DNA from: a virus
Direction: 5' to 3' (one strand)
DNA: 22,079 bases
Virus record (IMG/VR): IMGVR_UViG_3300021375_000185
Location: 1-22,079 of that record
Shown: piece after piece, positions 5,494 to 12,949 of the stretch
Layout: every line of letters starts with the position of its first letter
Position numbering within the stretch: position 1 is the first letter of the stretch
The notes under the pieces: model-generated
Told to the model about the DNA's origin: nothing
Seen by the model: the letters and a program-made list of their open reading frames with translations, nothing else
The model's database searches: none
Position numbers and translations under genes: made by a program

Positions 5494-8400
5494 CTACTCC
5501 TCTCCTATTTGTTTCATAACGTCAAACATTTGTTTATAAGGAAGCGCTTTCTGAAGGTTTTTAACAGCCTTGTTTGTGTCCCCTTCGAGAGCTCCTCGTA
5601 CTCCTGTGGCCAGCCTGTCTGCTACACCTAACCCTGGGCCACCTAATAGGCCCGATATAGGAGCGTTTCCATAACGCCCAGGTGTGCTTGGGTATCCAGC
5701 CATACTGGTTACAGTTGCCCACACAGCTGCTGTTGGTTGGCTTAAGTAGTTTGTAAAACCTGAACGGTCAAAGATGTCATAGGCCCATTCGGTTTCAGTA
5801 CGTTCTTTGACCTCACCGTCTCTAATGAGATCTTTGGCAACAAGAACCATGCTTCCAAGGGCAGACACATAGCCCATGTACAGAAGAATCTCTGCGTCTT
5901 TGTAGTTCATTCCGCGCTGTATGGCAGGCAATATGGTCTTAGGGACCGAAACGAACCCAAAGGTCTGGAACTGGAAGATGGTCTTGAACACAGGGTTACT
6001 CATGAACAAAGGCTTCTCGCCAAGGCCCGGAGTCGTAATCGCCTGGTTAGCATTGCGCATCATAGCGGCTTTAAGGTTCTTTACGGCCTCATCGCCTTCT
6101 GGTCCCGATTGGTGCCAACGATGCCAGTCTAGTTCGAACACACCCTTGTTGTTTACGGGTGGGTACTTGTCTATCATCTTCTTGATGAGAGCCATGTTCT
6201 CACGGTCTAAGTTAAAACTTGCGTACTTGGCAACCAGCTTTTGTGCCTTCGTGTCTCCGGCAGTAGCCTTTGCCAATACAGCCTCGTAGTCACCTATGTC
6301 TTTGACCAGATGGTGTTGCATGGCGTTTAGCGCTGTGATCTTGCCGCGTGTGTTCCACCACTGCATACCAGACCAGATGGACACACTGTTAGTAAGACTG
6401 TTAGCCGCTCGTGACACTAGATTAGTAGCGGCGTAGGTGCGGCTTCCTTGTTGTCCTAAAGCACCCGGCAGACGCTCTTGTTCAATGTTAGCCAAAGCAA
6501 GCGCTCTGTTGTTCTGCATAGTGTTTTCTAAGTGGGCCACAATGGTTTTTAGCTCAGACTTAGGCAAGCCTCTGAACGTGTCCGCAACATTACGCATCAA
6601 TAAAGCGCTGTCAGCGTGGAACCCGTTGACCAAAGCTTTCTGGGCAAGGTCAGTTAAAGACCCAACCATAAACCCAGGACCATAGACAGAGTATGCCCAC
6701 TTCCTAAGTTTATCAGCAGACCAAGCCAACGTGTTTACCAAGTTGTTGTCTGTGGGCTTTGGACCCGCACGGCCCATGTGCTCGTCCAACATACCAGTCA
6801 TAGATTCTCTAACGTCATCAGCGTGTGTCTTCAATTGACGCCTGTATCGATCACTGATGTTAGGGTCTCTCATCTTTTCGTTCACAGCCTCAACAGCGTC
6901 GTCTACGATCTTAATGGTATCTGTGGTTCCAAAAGTCTGCTTAAGGCCTATCAGTGACGACAGCTCTCTGTTGGCCACATCCATTGTTCCAAACAAGTCG
7001 TCGCTCATAAAGCCTCTATCGAACAACTCGTCCAACTCGTCGTTGGTCCATGTGATCTGACGTTTCTTCAAGCGGTTGCTCATGGAGGACTCTACGGCGT
7101 CGATAGACCCTGGGAGACGATTGCCTGACGCAATGTCGGACACAAGGCGCTTAACGTACTCGTGGACAGGGGCGTCTTTACCTTTGGCCCGTAAGATCTT
7201 TTTGGCTTTCTTCGCAGCGGTCTTGTCTTTACCAGCTTGGCGCGTTGTCTCTGCACGACGGGCGGTCAAGGCTTTGCGTTTGGCCTTAAGGTTTTCTAAG
7301 TTAGCTTGGTGTATGTCTATACGATCCGTAAGCTCTTCGACCCTGTCCGTTAACCTGCTTAGTTCGACATCGATCTCTTTAGCTTTTTGATCAAGAGATG
7401 CCTTTCGTTGTCTAAGTTTCGCAAGCACTTCGCTTCTAGGTTTCTTTAACGCTTGTTCAGCCTGCGCCATCTTAAGAGGCTGTGTTTCAAGTTCGTCTGC
7501 GGCCTGTCTTGTAAGTTTCTGGGCATTAAACATTTCGTCAAATGCTTCAGAAACGTCGTCAAAGTAGCCTTCCCACTTTTTAATCTTTTCTTCGTAAGCT
7601 TGTGCTTTCTTTAGTTTATCTCTAAAGGCTTTAGCTTGTGTGTTAGTGTCGAGAAACTGATTAAATATTACATCTTGTTCGGCTTCTAAGATGTCTATTT
7701 CAGTATCTAGCTCTTGTTCTTTTCGCTTGGCTTCCGCCCTTTCTAGTTTTTTGCCCTCTATGTCTTTAAGGCGTAGCTCTTTTATATCAACAGCTTCCTT
7801 GATAGACCCGTTTTTAATCTCGGTGTCTGTTTTCCTGGCGTCACGAGCAGCTAGAACAGCTTCCCTTTTTGAGTCATTAGCGACCTGAAGGGCAATATCT
7901 AGTTCTATCTCAGCTTCCAGAAGAGCGCGCTCGTACACGTCTCCAGACCAAGACTCACGAATATCAAGCTTTGCTGCTAGTCCTGTCTTGGTGGTGTACT
8001 CAATGCCGTTAATGGTGATGTCTTGTTTGCCTAGAGCTGCAAACTCGTCAGGCGTGATAGCTCCACCAAAGCCGTCAATATCGTTTAGGAACTCTTCCGT
8101 CGGCTCATCCAGAAACTTACGAAGCAATATCTCCTCAAAGCCCGCACGATCAGCAGCCACAGCGTCCCTAAGATAGATGTGAGCCATGACATAGTCTTTG
8201 CCTAATAGCTGTTCTTCAGGAACCTCAAGCGTATCGCGTAGGAACTGCTCCATCTTTTTGTTCTGGGCGTGTACATCATCAGCTATGTCCTTTGCCGCAG
8301 CCAAGATGGTCTTAGTGTTATCGACACCAAACCGTGCCTTAAGCTTATCTACATTCAGCTTTGAGATAGGGTTAGCATCGTCGTATCGCATTGCTGTCAT

Positions 8401-9843
8401 GCGAACTAACGCAGAGATCTCTTCTTCTTCTAAGTGCCCCTCGTCTTTGATGTATATCTTCTGGCGCTGTTCGCCTGTGACGACTTTTCGCGCGTCTTCC
8501 GCAAACCTTAGAGCGTCGGTCTTTGCTTCCTGAAGCGTACGTCCAGCTTGGGTCGAAGGACCGCCTATCTTGGCAATCAGGTCACCAGCTTTTTGCTTAA
8601 CGCCTATTGCAAACTCTGTGTGACTAAGCTCAAGGGCTGCTTTTATGTCAGTCGCTGTTCTTCCTGGGGAACCACCAGTACCCATAGACTCAAGGATAAC
8701 GCCCCCTGTGTCTGATAGTTTTTGCATTGTGGCTCGTACTCCGCTAACGGGAGACATAAGCATACGAAGCTTTGGAATAGCTTTAGCTAACGCTCGACCA
8801 GCACGTCCTATGTTTAGAACTTTAGGTGCCTCTCCAGCTTTAACCTGAGCAGCACCAGCTGTGCTTGGGCCTGCGTTTGGATCAACAGCTTCATCAGGAC
8901 CAACGCGACCAGTAGATCTTTGAGTTCCTGTAGGAAGACCATTTTCAAACTGGCTAATAGGAGCGTTACGGTCAATGGCAATAGTGTTGCCGTTGTCATC
9001 TACAAAGGAAAACGCTGTGTTCTGAGGATCGTCTCCCAGCTTGTAGTACTCTGTCTTAAAAGTACCATCAGGCTGTCTGACCTGCCTTATCGATACAGCG
9101 TCTCCATCAGCATCTCCAGGACGCGCTACGACAACATCAGGAGGTGCGCTATCGCTGAACGGATTATTAGGGTTCTCTGGGTGTAGAACGTGTTGTTTAC
9201 TGAGGACACCAGACATAGCGCCCAAAGCGCCACCAAAGAGACCACCAGCTGCTATGCCGTATACGGACTCCATCATGGTCCGTTGGTCCTGAAGGCTCTG
9301 TAGTACCGCCTCGTGACCAGCAGTTACACCAGCACCAGCAGCCCCTACTCGTACAGCCCTACCAGCTGCAGTAACTTTAGACCCAAGGCCAAAGACGGGA
9401 ACTAAGGTCGTAAGATCTAATAAGGACAGGCCCATGCCAACAACAGTACCAAGCGTGTTGCCTTGTTCTATTGTCTTTCTAAGTTCAGCTTCCCTGCGGT
9501 ATCGCGCAGCTCGGTCTTTGAACTGTTGTTCAGACCACACGTCATTGAAGTCGCTGCTACGGATAAACGGAAGAATATCGAAATACTCTTCTTCACGCTG
9601 TGTCGCATAGACCAAAGGGTTAAAACTTTTGTCTATTACATAGTTGCCTGAGTGTCTGTCTTTTTTAAGACCATACTCAAACAGACTGCCGACGATGGTT
9701 TCTTGTGTGAAGAAGGCACCAGCTGTGTCTACAGTGCCGGGGGTCTGCTCTAGAGTAGCGTTGAATGTATCAAACTGTTCACTTAGGAATCGAGAAGTCT
9801 GCTGTTGCTCTGGAGTCAGTGTTGGTACAAACTTCTCAACCAT
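5494..9843 (-). CDS. Internal virion protein D (T7 gp16-like ejection protein) without its transglycosylase domain
   Basis: A 1449-residue protein, the largest here, directly upstream of the fibres as gene 16 is in T7 (1318 residues). Two Gly-rich hydrophobic stretches lie near the N-terminus (about 129-155, LGTVVGMGLSLLDLTTLVPV, and 193-214, VYGIAAGGLFGGALGAM), suitable for membrane insertion during DNA ejection. Residues about 636-885 are a long, highly charged coiled coil (for example ELDTEIDILEAEQDVIF). The C-terminal third is mixed and ends YKQMFDVMKQIGEE. I see no transglycosylase motif at the N-terminus, unlike T7 gp16; that activity is in the 749-residue gene upstream. Role by position and size: part of the trans-envelope channel ejected before the genome. 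Confidence 0.75.
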   Translation of the reverse strand: MVEKFVPTLTPEQQQTSRFLSEQFDTFNATLEQTPGTVDTAGAFFTQETIVGSLFEYGLKKDRHSGNYVIDKSFNPLVYATQREEEYFDILPFIRSSDFNDVWSEQQFKDRAARYRREAELRKTIEQGNTLGTVVGMGLSLLDLTTLVPVFGLGSKVTAAGRAVRVGAAGAGVTAGHEAVLQSLQDQRTMMESVYGIAAGGLFGGALGAMSGVLSKQHVLHPENPNNPFSDSAPPDVVVARPGDADGDAVSIRQVRQPDGTFKTEYYKLGDDPQNTAFSFVDDNGNTIAIDRNAPISQFENGLPTGTQRSTGRVGPDEAVDPNAGPSTAGAAQVKAGEAPKVLNIGRAGRALAKAIPKLRMLMSPVSGVRATMQKLSDTGGVILESMGTGGSPGRTATDIKAALELSHTEFAIGVKQKAGDLIAKIGGPSTQAGRTLQEAKTDALRFAEDARKVVTGEQRQKIYIKDEGHLEEEEISALVRMTAMRYDDANPISKLNVDKLKARFGVDNTKTILAAAKDIADDVHAQNKKMEQFLRDTLEVPEEQLLGKDYVMAHIYLRDAVAADRAGFEEILLRKFLDEPTEEFLNDIDGFGGAITPDEFAALGKQDITINGIEYTTKTGLAAKLDIRESWSGDVYERALLEAEIELDIALQVANDSKREAVLAARDARKTDTEIKNGSIKEAVDIKELRLKDIEGKKLERAEAKRKEQELDTEIDILEAEQDVIFNQFLDTNTQAKAFRDKLKKAQAYEEKIKKWEGYFDDVSEAFDEMFNAQKLTRQAADELETQPLKMAQAEQALKKPRSEVLAKLRQRKASLDQKAKEIDVELSRLTDRVEELTDRIDIHQANLENLKAKRKALTARRAETTRQAGKDKTAAKKAKKILRAKGKDAPVHEYVKRLVSDIASGNRLPGSIDAVESSMSNRLKKRQITWTNDELDELFDRGFMSDDLFGTMDVANRELSSLIGLKQTFGTTDTIKIVDDAVEAVNEKMRDPNISDRYRRQLKTHADDVRESMTGMLDEHMGRAGPKPTDNNLVNTLAWSADKLRKWAYSVYGPGFMVGSLTDLAQKALVNGFHADSALLMRNVADTFRGLPKSELKTIVAHLENTMQNNRALALANIEQERLPGALGQQGSRTYAATNLVSRAANSLTNSVSIWSGMQWWNTRGKITALNAMQHHLVKDIGDYEAVLAKATAGDTKAQKLVAKYASFNLDRENMALIKKMIDKYPPVNNKGVFELDWHRWHQSGPEGDEAVKNLKAAMMRNANQAITTPGLGEKPLFMSNPVFKTIFQFQTFGFVSVPKTILPAIQRGMNYKDAEILLYMGYVSALGSMVLVAKDLIRDGEVKERTETEWAYDIFDRSGFTNYLSQPTAAVWATVTSMAGYPSTPGRYGNAPISGLLGGPGLGVADRLATGVRGALEGDTNKAVKNLQKALPYKQMFDVMKQIGEE

Positions 9844-9845
9844 TT

Positions 9846-10001
9846 CTACTTGTACTTCCTTTTAGCTGTTTTGGCAGACTTCTTAAAGTCCTTGGCTGTA
9901 GGAGCGCCTTTAGCTCCCGCCTTACGCATAGTCTCTTTAGATCCAGCGGCAATGCGCTTACGCTTTGCGTGGATGTTAGCATACAGTCCAGGTTTTTTCA
10001 T
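9846..10001 (-). CDS. 51-residue, highly basic protein of unknown function
   Basis: A short gene read by hand: ATG at 10001-9999, stop TAG at 9848-9846, two bases before the gp16-like ATG. The protein begins MKKPGLYANIHAKRKRIAAG and ends KTAKRKYK. It has 18 Lys/Arg and only 2 acidic residues in 51, and no hydrophobic segment. The KKPGLYANIHAKRKRI start is one I recall as recurrent in small proteins of aquatic phages, without assigned function. It is placed between the membrane/lytic genes and the gp16-like ejection gene and next to another basic small protein. Its charge suggests binding to DNA, RNA or the acidic scaffold, or co-packaging; this is inference. Confidence 0.7.
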   Translation of the reverse strand: MKKPGLYANIHAKRKRIAAGSKETMRKAGAKGAPTAKDFKKSAKTAKRKYK

Positions 10002-10005
10002 GAGA

Positions 10006-10254
10006 TTACCATTTCACTTTGTTGGCCCAGTAGGCGGCGGACATCTTGCCTTTTTTGATGTTCTTAGCGTGGCGGGCTTTGAACGACTTGTTCCTTTTGG
10101 AACCAGCGGGAGATCCTTTGACACCCTGCTGACCAAAACGAATGACTTTCTCTTTGCCACCGGAACATGCTTTGACAACATGAGACTTAGTTTTATGAGA
10201 TGGGGTACGCTTAGGCTTGTTGCAAGCCATTTTAGCTTTAGAGACTCTAGGCAT
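10006..10254 (-). CDS. 82-residue basic protein with conserved AAYWANKVKW tail, unknown function
   Basis: I place the start at ATG 10254, giving MPRVSKAKMACNKPKRTP and onward: GAGG sits a few bases upstream and the ATG follows the previous stop by one base. A longer frame from 10308 would overlap the membrane gene by 53 bases with no ribosome site. The body is KTKSHVVKACSGGKEKVIRF, then FGQQGVKGS, a Lys/Arg-rich stretch, SFKARHAKNIKKGKMSAAYW and VKW at the end. Two cysteines (CNK, ACSGG) are present but no clear zinc motif. The C-terminal pattern recurs in small phage proteins of unknown role. Together with the 51-residue gene it forms a basic pair inside the ejection operon. Confidence 0.7.
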   Translation of the reverse strand: MPRVSKAKMACNKPKRTPSHKTKSHVVKACSGGKEKVIRFGQQGVKGSPAGSKRNKSFKARHAKNIKKGKMSAAYWANKVKW

Positions 10255-10255
10255 A

Positions 10256-10696
10256 CTACCTCGCGTTCTTAACCATTGAGGCTCCAAAGTACATACCAAT
10301 GATGGCACTAAGGAGGTGGGTGTCTAGTGGCGTTAGGATCAATCCGCTCATTGCGCGCCATACTGTTTCCTCTTGCCCTGAGAAGAACAAAAAGCCAGGG
10401 TGCCACTCTGTGTACCCTACGGTCACAGGGATCTCAGGCCAAAAGACCGGAACGACCTTGGGCCATACGATCACAGCGCCTACAGCTGACAGGGCGATGA
10501 TACGACGTGTGACTTGGAACCCTTTGTTCTCATAGCGGCGCGCTACGTCTGTAGCTTTCGTTTGTGCCGCAAGTCCATCGATGGAGCGCTGGAAGGCCTC
10601 TTGTTTAGCTTTAGCACTTTGGCCCCATAGGGTCATGACGCCAGACATCAGGCTTGAGCCCAGCATGGTTATTAGTTCTAAAGGTAAACCACCCAT
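10256..10696 (-). CDS. Phage membrane protein with about three hydrophobic segments, holin-like or virion membrane component
   Basis: 146 residues. Hydrophobic stretches lie near residues 4-24 (LPLELITMLGSSLMSGVMTL), 65-86 (RIIALSAVGAVIVWPKVVPV) and 115-140 (MSGLILTPLDTHLLSAIIGM). A polar helical region (QSAKAKQEAFQRSIDGLAAQ) joins the first two. I recall similar proteins from many marine phages, with no proven function. It starts 3 bases after the hydrolase stop, with GGAG 8 bases upstream. Sitting next to a cell-wall hydrolase it could be a holin, but inside the ejection gene block a virion or channel role is equally possible. Confidence 0.65.
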   Translation of the reverse strand: MGGLPLELITMLGSSLMSGVMTLWGQSAKAKQEAFQRSIDGLAAQTKATDVARRYENKGFQVTRRIIALSAVGAVIVWPKVVPVFWPEIPVTVGYTEWHPGFLFFSGQEETVWRAMSGLILTPLDTHLLSAIIGMYFGASMVKNAR

Positions 10697-10699
10697 GCT

Positions 10700-12949
10700 C
10701 TACTCCATAGACTCAGGCCTACGGGGCGGCAGGATTTTGTCATAACCTTCAGGGAACGTAACATTACGCTCTGCACCCGCAGCTTTTGTAAGTCTGTTTA
10801 GAAGGTTGATTTCTTCCCTAGTCATGTCTGGAATGTTTTTGAGTTTCCGCAAATCTCTTACGTCAGCGGCAGGGAACCAGCTTAGTTTTATTTGATCTCC
10901 TTGGTTTCCTCCTGCAACTAGAATGTGAGGAACTTCCTTATTATTCCCAAAGATTTTTTTACTTCTATCACTGCTTTTCAGCTGCTGTCTGCCAGTGTAG
11001 AGTGCTGTGTGCCCTCGTCCTTCTTTACCTTCTTCATTCATCCCCCAAGAAAACACAACAAGAGCCCCAACAGGTGTGTTATCTGGGATTTTCTCAGGTA
11101 TTTTTTCATTGCTGAAATAACTGTCTGACAAAGAGGGGGTTTCTTTGGTAAGAGGAAGCGCTGTCCCTACCGTAGAATAGGCTAACGCCTTGTTTCTGTC
11201 AGACTGAATCCTAATGCCAGCACGTCTAATGTTTCGTTTACGCCTACTAGGCTCGTCACTGCTGTCCAAATTAGGTTGATTATCCGTTAAATTATTGGTG
11301 TCATACAGAATTGCAGACAGTGCTGCGGTACACCAAGCAAAGTCAGTTAAGTCTACGTTTTTCCAATCTGTAGAAGGAATAGCACTTTTAAACACTGCTT
11401 TAAGAGTATCCCGTCCTACCTTATTATTTTCACTGACACCAAACCACTTAGTTATAATCGCACCCAAGGGGTTTTTCCTATTTGCTATAGCCCTAGAAGT
11501 TATTGCAACAGTTTCCTTCATAACCCCATTAGCTGCTGTATCGTTAGCTATTTCTTCTATATTAAGTTTTTTATAACTTTCTTCTGTACTTATCTTTTTA
11601 GCCTGTGCTTCTGGAAGACCTCCAAGAAACTCAGGCCTACGCGGTGGTAAGGGCATAGAGGGTTTACCAGAGACAAGGTCTGAGACTTCCTCTTTTATAA
11701 GAACTCCCGCTTCCGATAGTTGATCAAGCACACGCTTACCTGTTTCTCCATCAACACCAATAGCTTGTAAGGCTTGCTTACCGGCCTCAAACACAGAACC
11801 TAGCATACTGCCTTGAGTAACCTCAGCGCCTACCTCAGGACGTAGGAACGGACGGCCTTCTGAGTCGAGGTCTGGACCAGAGGATTCACCTTCAACGCTT
11901 AGTCCTGAAAACTTTTTCATGTACTTTGAAAGGTCTGTCTTTAACTCGTCCTTAGGATTGTATGTCTCATCAGTTAAATACTTTTGCAGTCCTGTGAAAC
12001 CACCTAGATGAGCAACCGCCAACATGCCTGATAGTGTTATTTCAGCACCAGACTTAGGATCAATTTGTCCTATGAACCTATCTAGCCCAGTTCTTTTGAT
12101 ATTATCAGCGTGGTTATTATAGTGCCAAGAAGCTACTTCGTCTTGCTTTGTAGCGTCTGCTTTAAGCTCATTCTGTGTGTAGTTATTCCCTGTTGCTTTG
12201 TTAAAGTCTTTTAGTCTAAGAGAACCAACTTGATCTAACCCAACAAACCTATCACCTTTTTTATCTTTATATTCTGCACTGGTTCTACCACTAGATTCAC
12301 CGCTTCTTAACGCCGATATAAAGTCACTGTTTAAAGCAACTGAACCAGTTGATTCTGCCTGAACAGTATTTTTATCAAAGCCCGCATAGAACGCATTAAC
12401 CTCGTCTAGACCCTCTAGTGCCTTAAGATCTTTAGACACAAGCTTCTTAGCAAGCGCTTCTCTGTCACCATGAACCACACTAAGCAGATGGCTTGTGTAC
12501 GCAGCGCGTTGATCGACACTGATTGTCGGAAGGGCAAAGTCGTCAGCTTGTAGAAGACCATCAAACATCCGGTTTATCTCCAGCATTTCGATCATCTGGT
12601 TACGCCTGTATTCATCAGGATCATTAGGATCTTTGACAGGCACAGGACCAAGATCAGGGTTATAGTTGACCCTGTCGTTAACGTACTGCTCTACAGCATC
12701 CATAGTCGGTTGGTCTTGAGAGCCGTTTCTCAGAAGGATGTCTTCAGCAGGGCGTGTGTTCTCAGGTGTCGTTACGCCTGACGTTGGCGAAATGAGCCCA
12801 AGTTGCTTAAGTACATAGTTCTGTTTCTCTCTGTAGTCTTGTGCATAATCTTGTGGAGAGAGTGATGCGTCTTGCTGGGCAAGTGGAGCATATAGATCCA
12901 TAAACTTATCGAACAGGCCTTTAGGTTGTTCTTTAGTTTCCTCGGTCAT
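10700..12949 (-). CDS. Virion-associated cell-wall hydrolase: lytic transglycosylase plus CHAP/TIGR02594-like domain
   Basis: 749 residues with two predicted catalytic parts. The first, about 203-330, has a transglycosylase look: candidate catalytic E218 in ALRSGESSG, then DRFVGLDQVG and the late motif LAVAHLGGFTGLQKYL. The second, about 480-705, matches the TIGR02594/CHAP-type peptidase or amidase: C540 in FAWCTAALSAIL, GALVVFSWG, H647 in GRGHTALYTG and GGNQGDQIKLSWFP near 681. The motif PPRRPE occurs at 435-440 and 741-746, framing the second domain. The ATG overlaps the upstream gp15-like stop (ATGA) with little Shine-Dalgarno, so translation is coupled. In T7 the transglycosylase is fused to gp16; here it is separate. 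Likely task: opening peptidoglycan for DNA ejection. A role as the lysis endolysin cannot be excluded, since no other endolysin is in the window. Confidence 0.75.
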   Translation of the reverse strand: MTEETKEQPKGLFDKFMDLYAPLAQQDASLSPQDYAQDYREKQNYVLKQLGLISPTSGVTTPENTRPAEDILLRNGSQDQPTMDAVEQYVNDRVNYNPDLGPVPVKDPNDPDEYRRNQMIEMLEINRMFDGLLQADDFALPTISVDQRAAYTSHLLSVVHGDREALAKKLVSKDLKALEGLDEVNAFYAGFDKNTVQAESTGSVALNSDFISALRSGESSGRTSAEYKDKKGDRFVGLDQVGSLRLKDFNKATGNNYTQNELKADATKQDEVASWHYNNHADNIKRTGLDRFIGQIDPKSGAEITLSGMLAVAHLGGFTGLQKYLTDETYNPKDELKTDLSKYMKKFSGLSVEGESSGPDLDSEGRPFLRPEVGAEVTQGSMLGSVFEAGKQALQAIGVDGETGKRVLDQLSEAGVLIKEEVSDLVSGKPSMPLPPRRPEFLGGLPEAQAKKISTEESYKKLNIEEIANDTAANGVMKETVAITSRAIANRKNPLGAIITKWFGVSENNKVGRDTLKAVFKSAIPSTDWKNVDLTDFAWCTAALSAILYDTNNLTDNQPNLDSSDEPSRRKRNIRRAGIRIQSDRNKALAYSTVGTALPLTKETPSLSDSYFSNEKIPEKIPDNTPVGALVVFSWGMNEEGKEGRGHTALYTGRQQLKSSDRSKKIFGNNKEVPHILVAGGNQGDQIKLSWFPAADVRDLRKLKNIPDMTREEINLLNRLTKAAGAERNVTFPEGYDKILPPRRPESME
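10712..10729 (-). repeat. PPRRPE-coding repeat, copy 2 (C-terminal end of the hydrolase)
   Basis: Encodes residues 741-746, nearly the last of the hydrolase. With flanking bases it shares actcaggcctacg (plus strand) with copy 1 at 11630-11647. The two copies bracket the CHAP-like domain. Confidence 0.7.
11630..11647 (-). repeat. PPRRPE-coding repeat, copy 1 (inter-domain linker of the hydrolase)
   Basis: Encodes residues 435-440 in SMPLPPRRPEFLGG, between the transglycosylase-like half and the CHAP-like half. The plus-strand DNA actcaggcctacg is identical to that at copy 2. Confidence 0.7.

Noticed and set aside
10255-10308. Longer N-terminus for the 82-residue basic protein starting at 10308
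   Set aside because: It overlaps the membrane protein by 53 bases, has no ribosome site, and its extra residues have a different composition from the conserved part.
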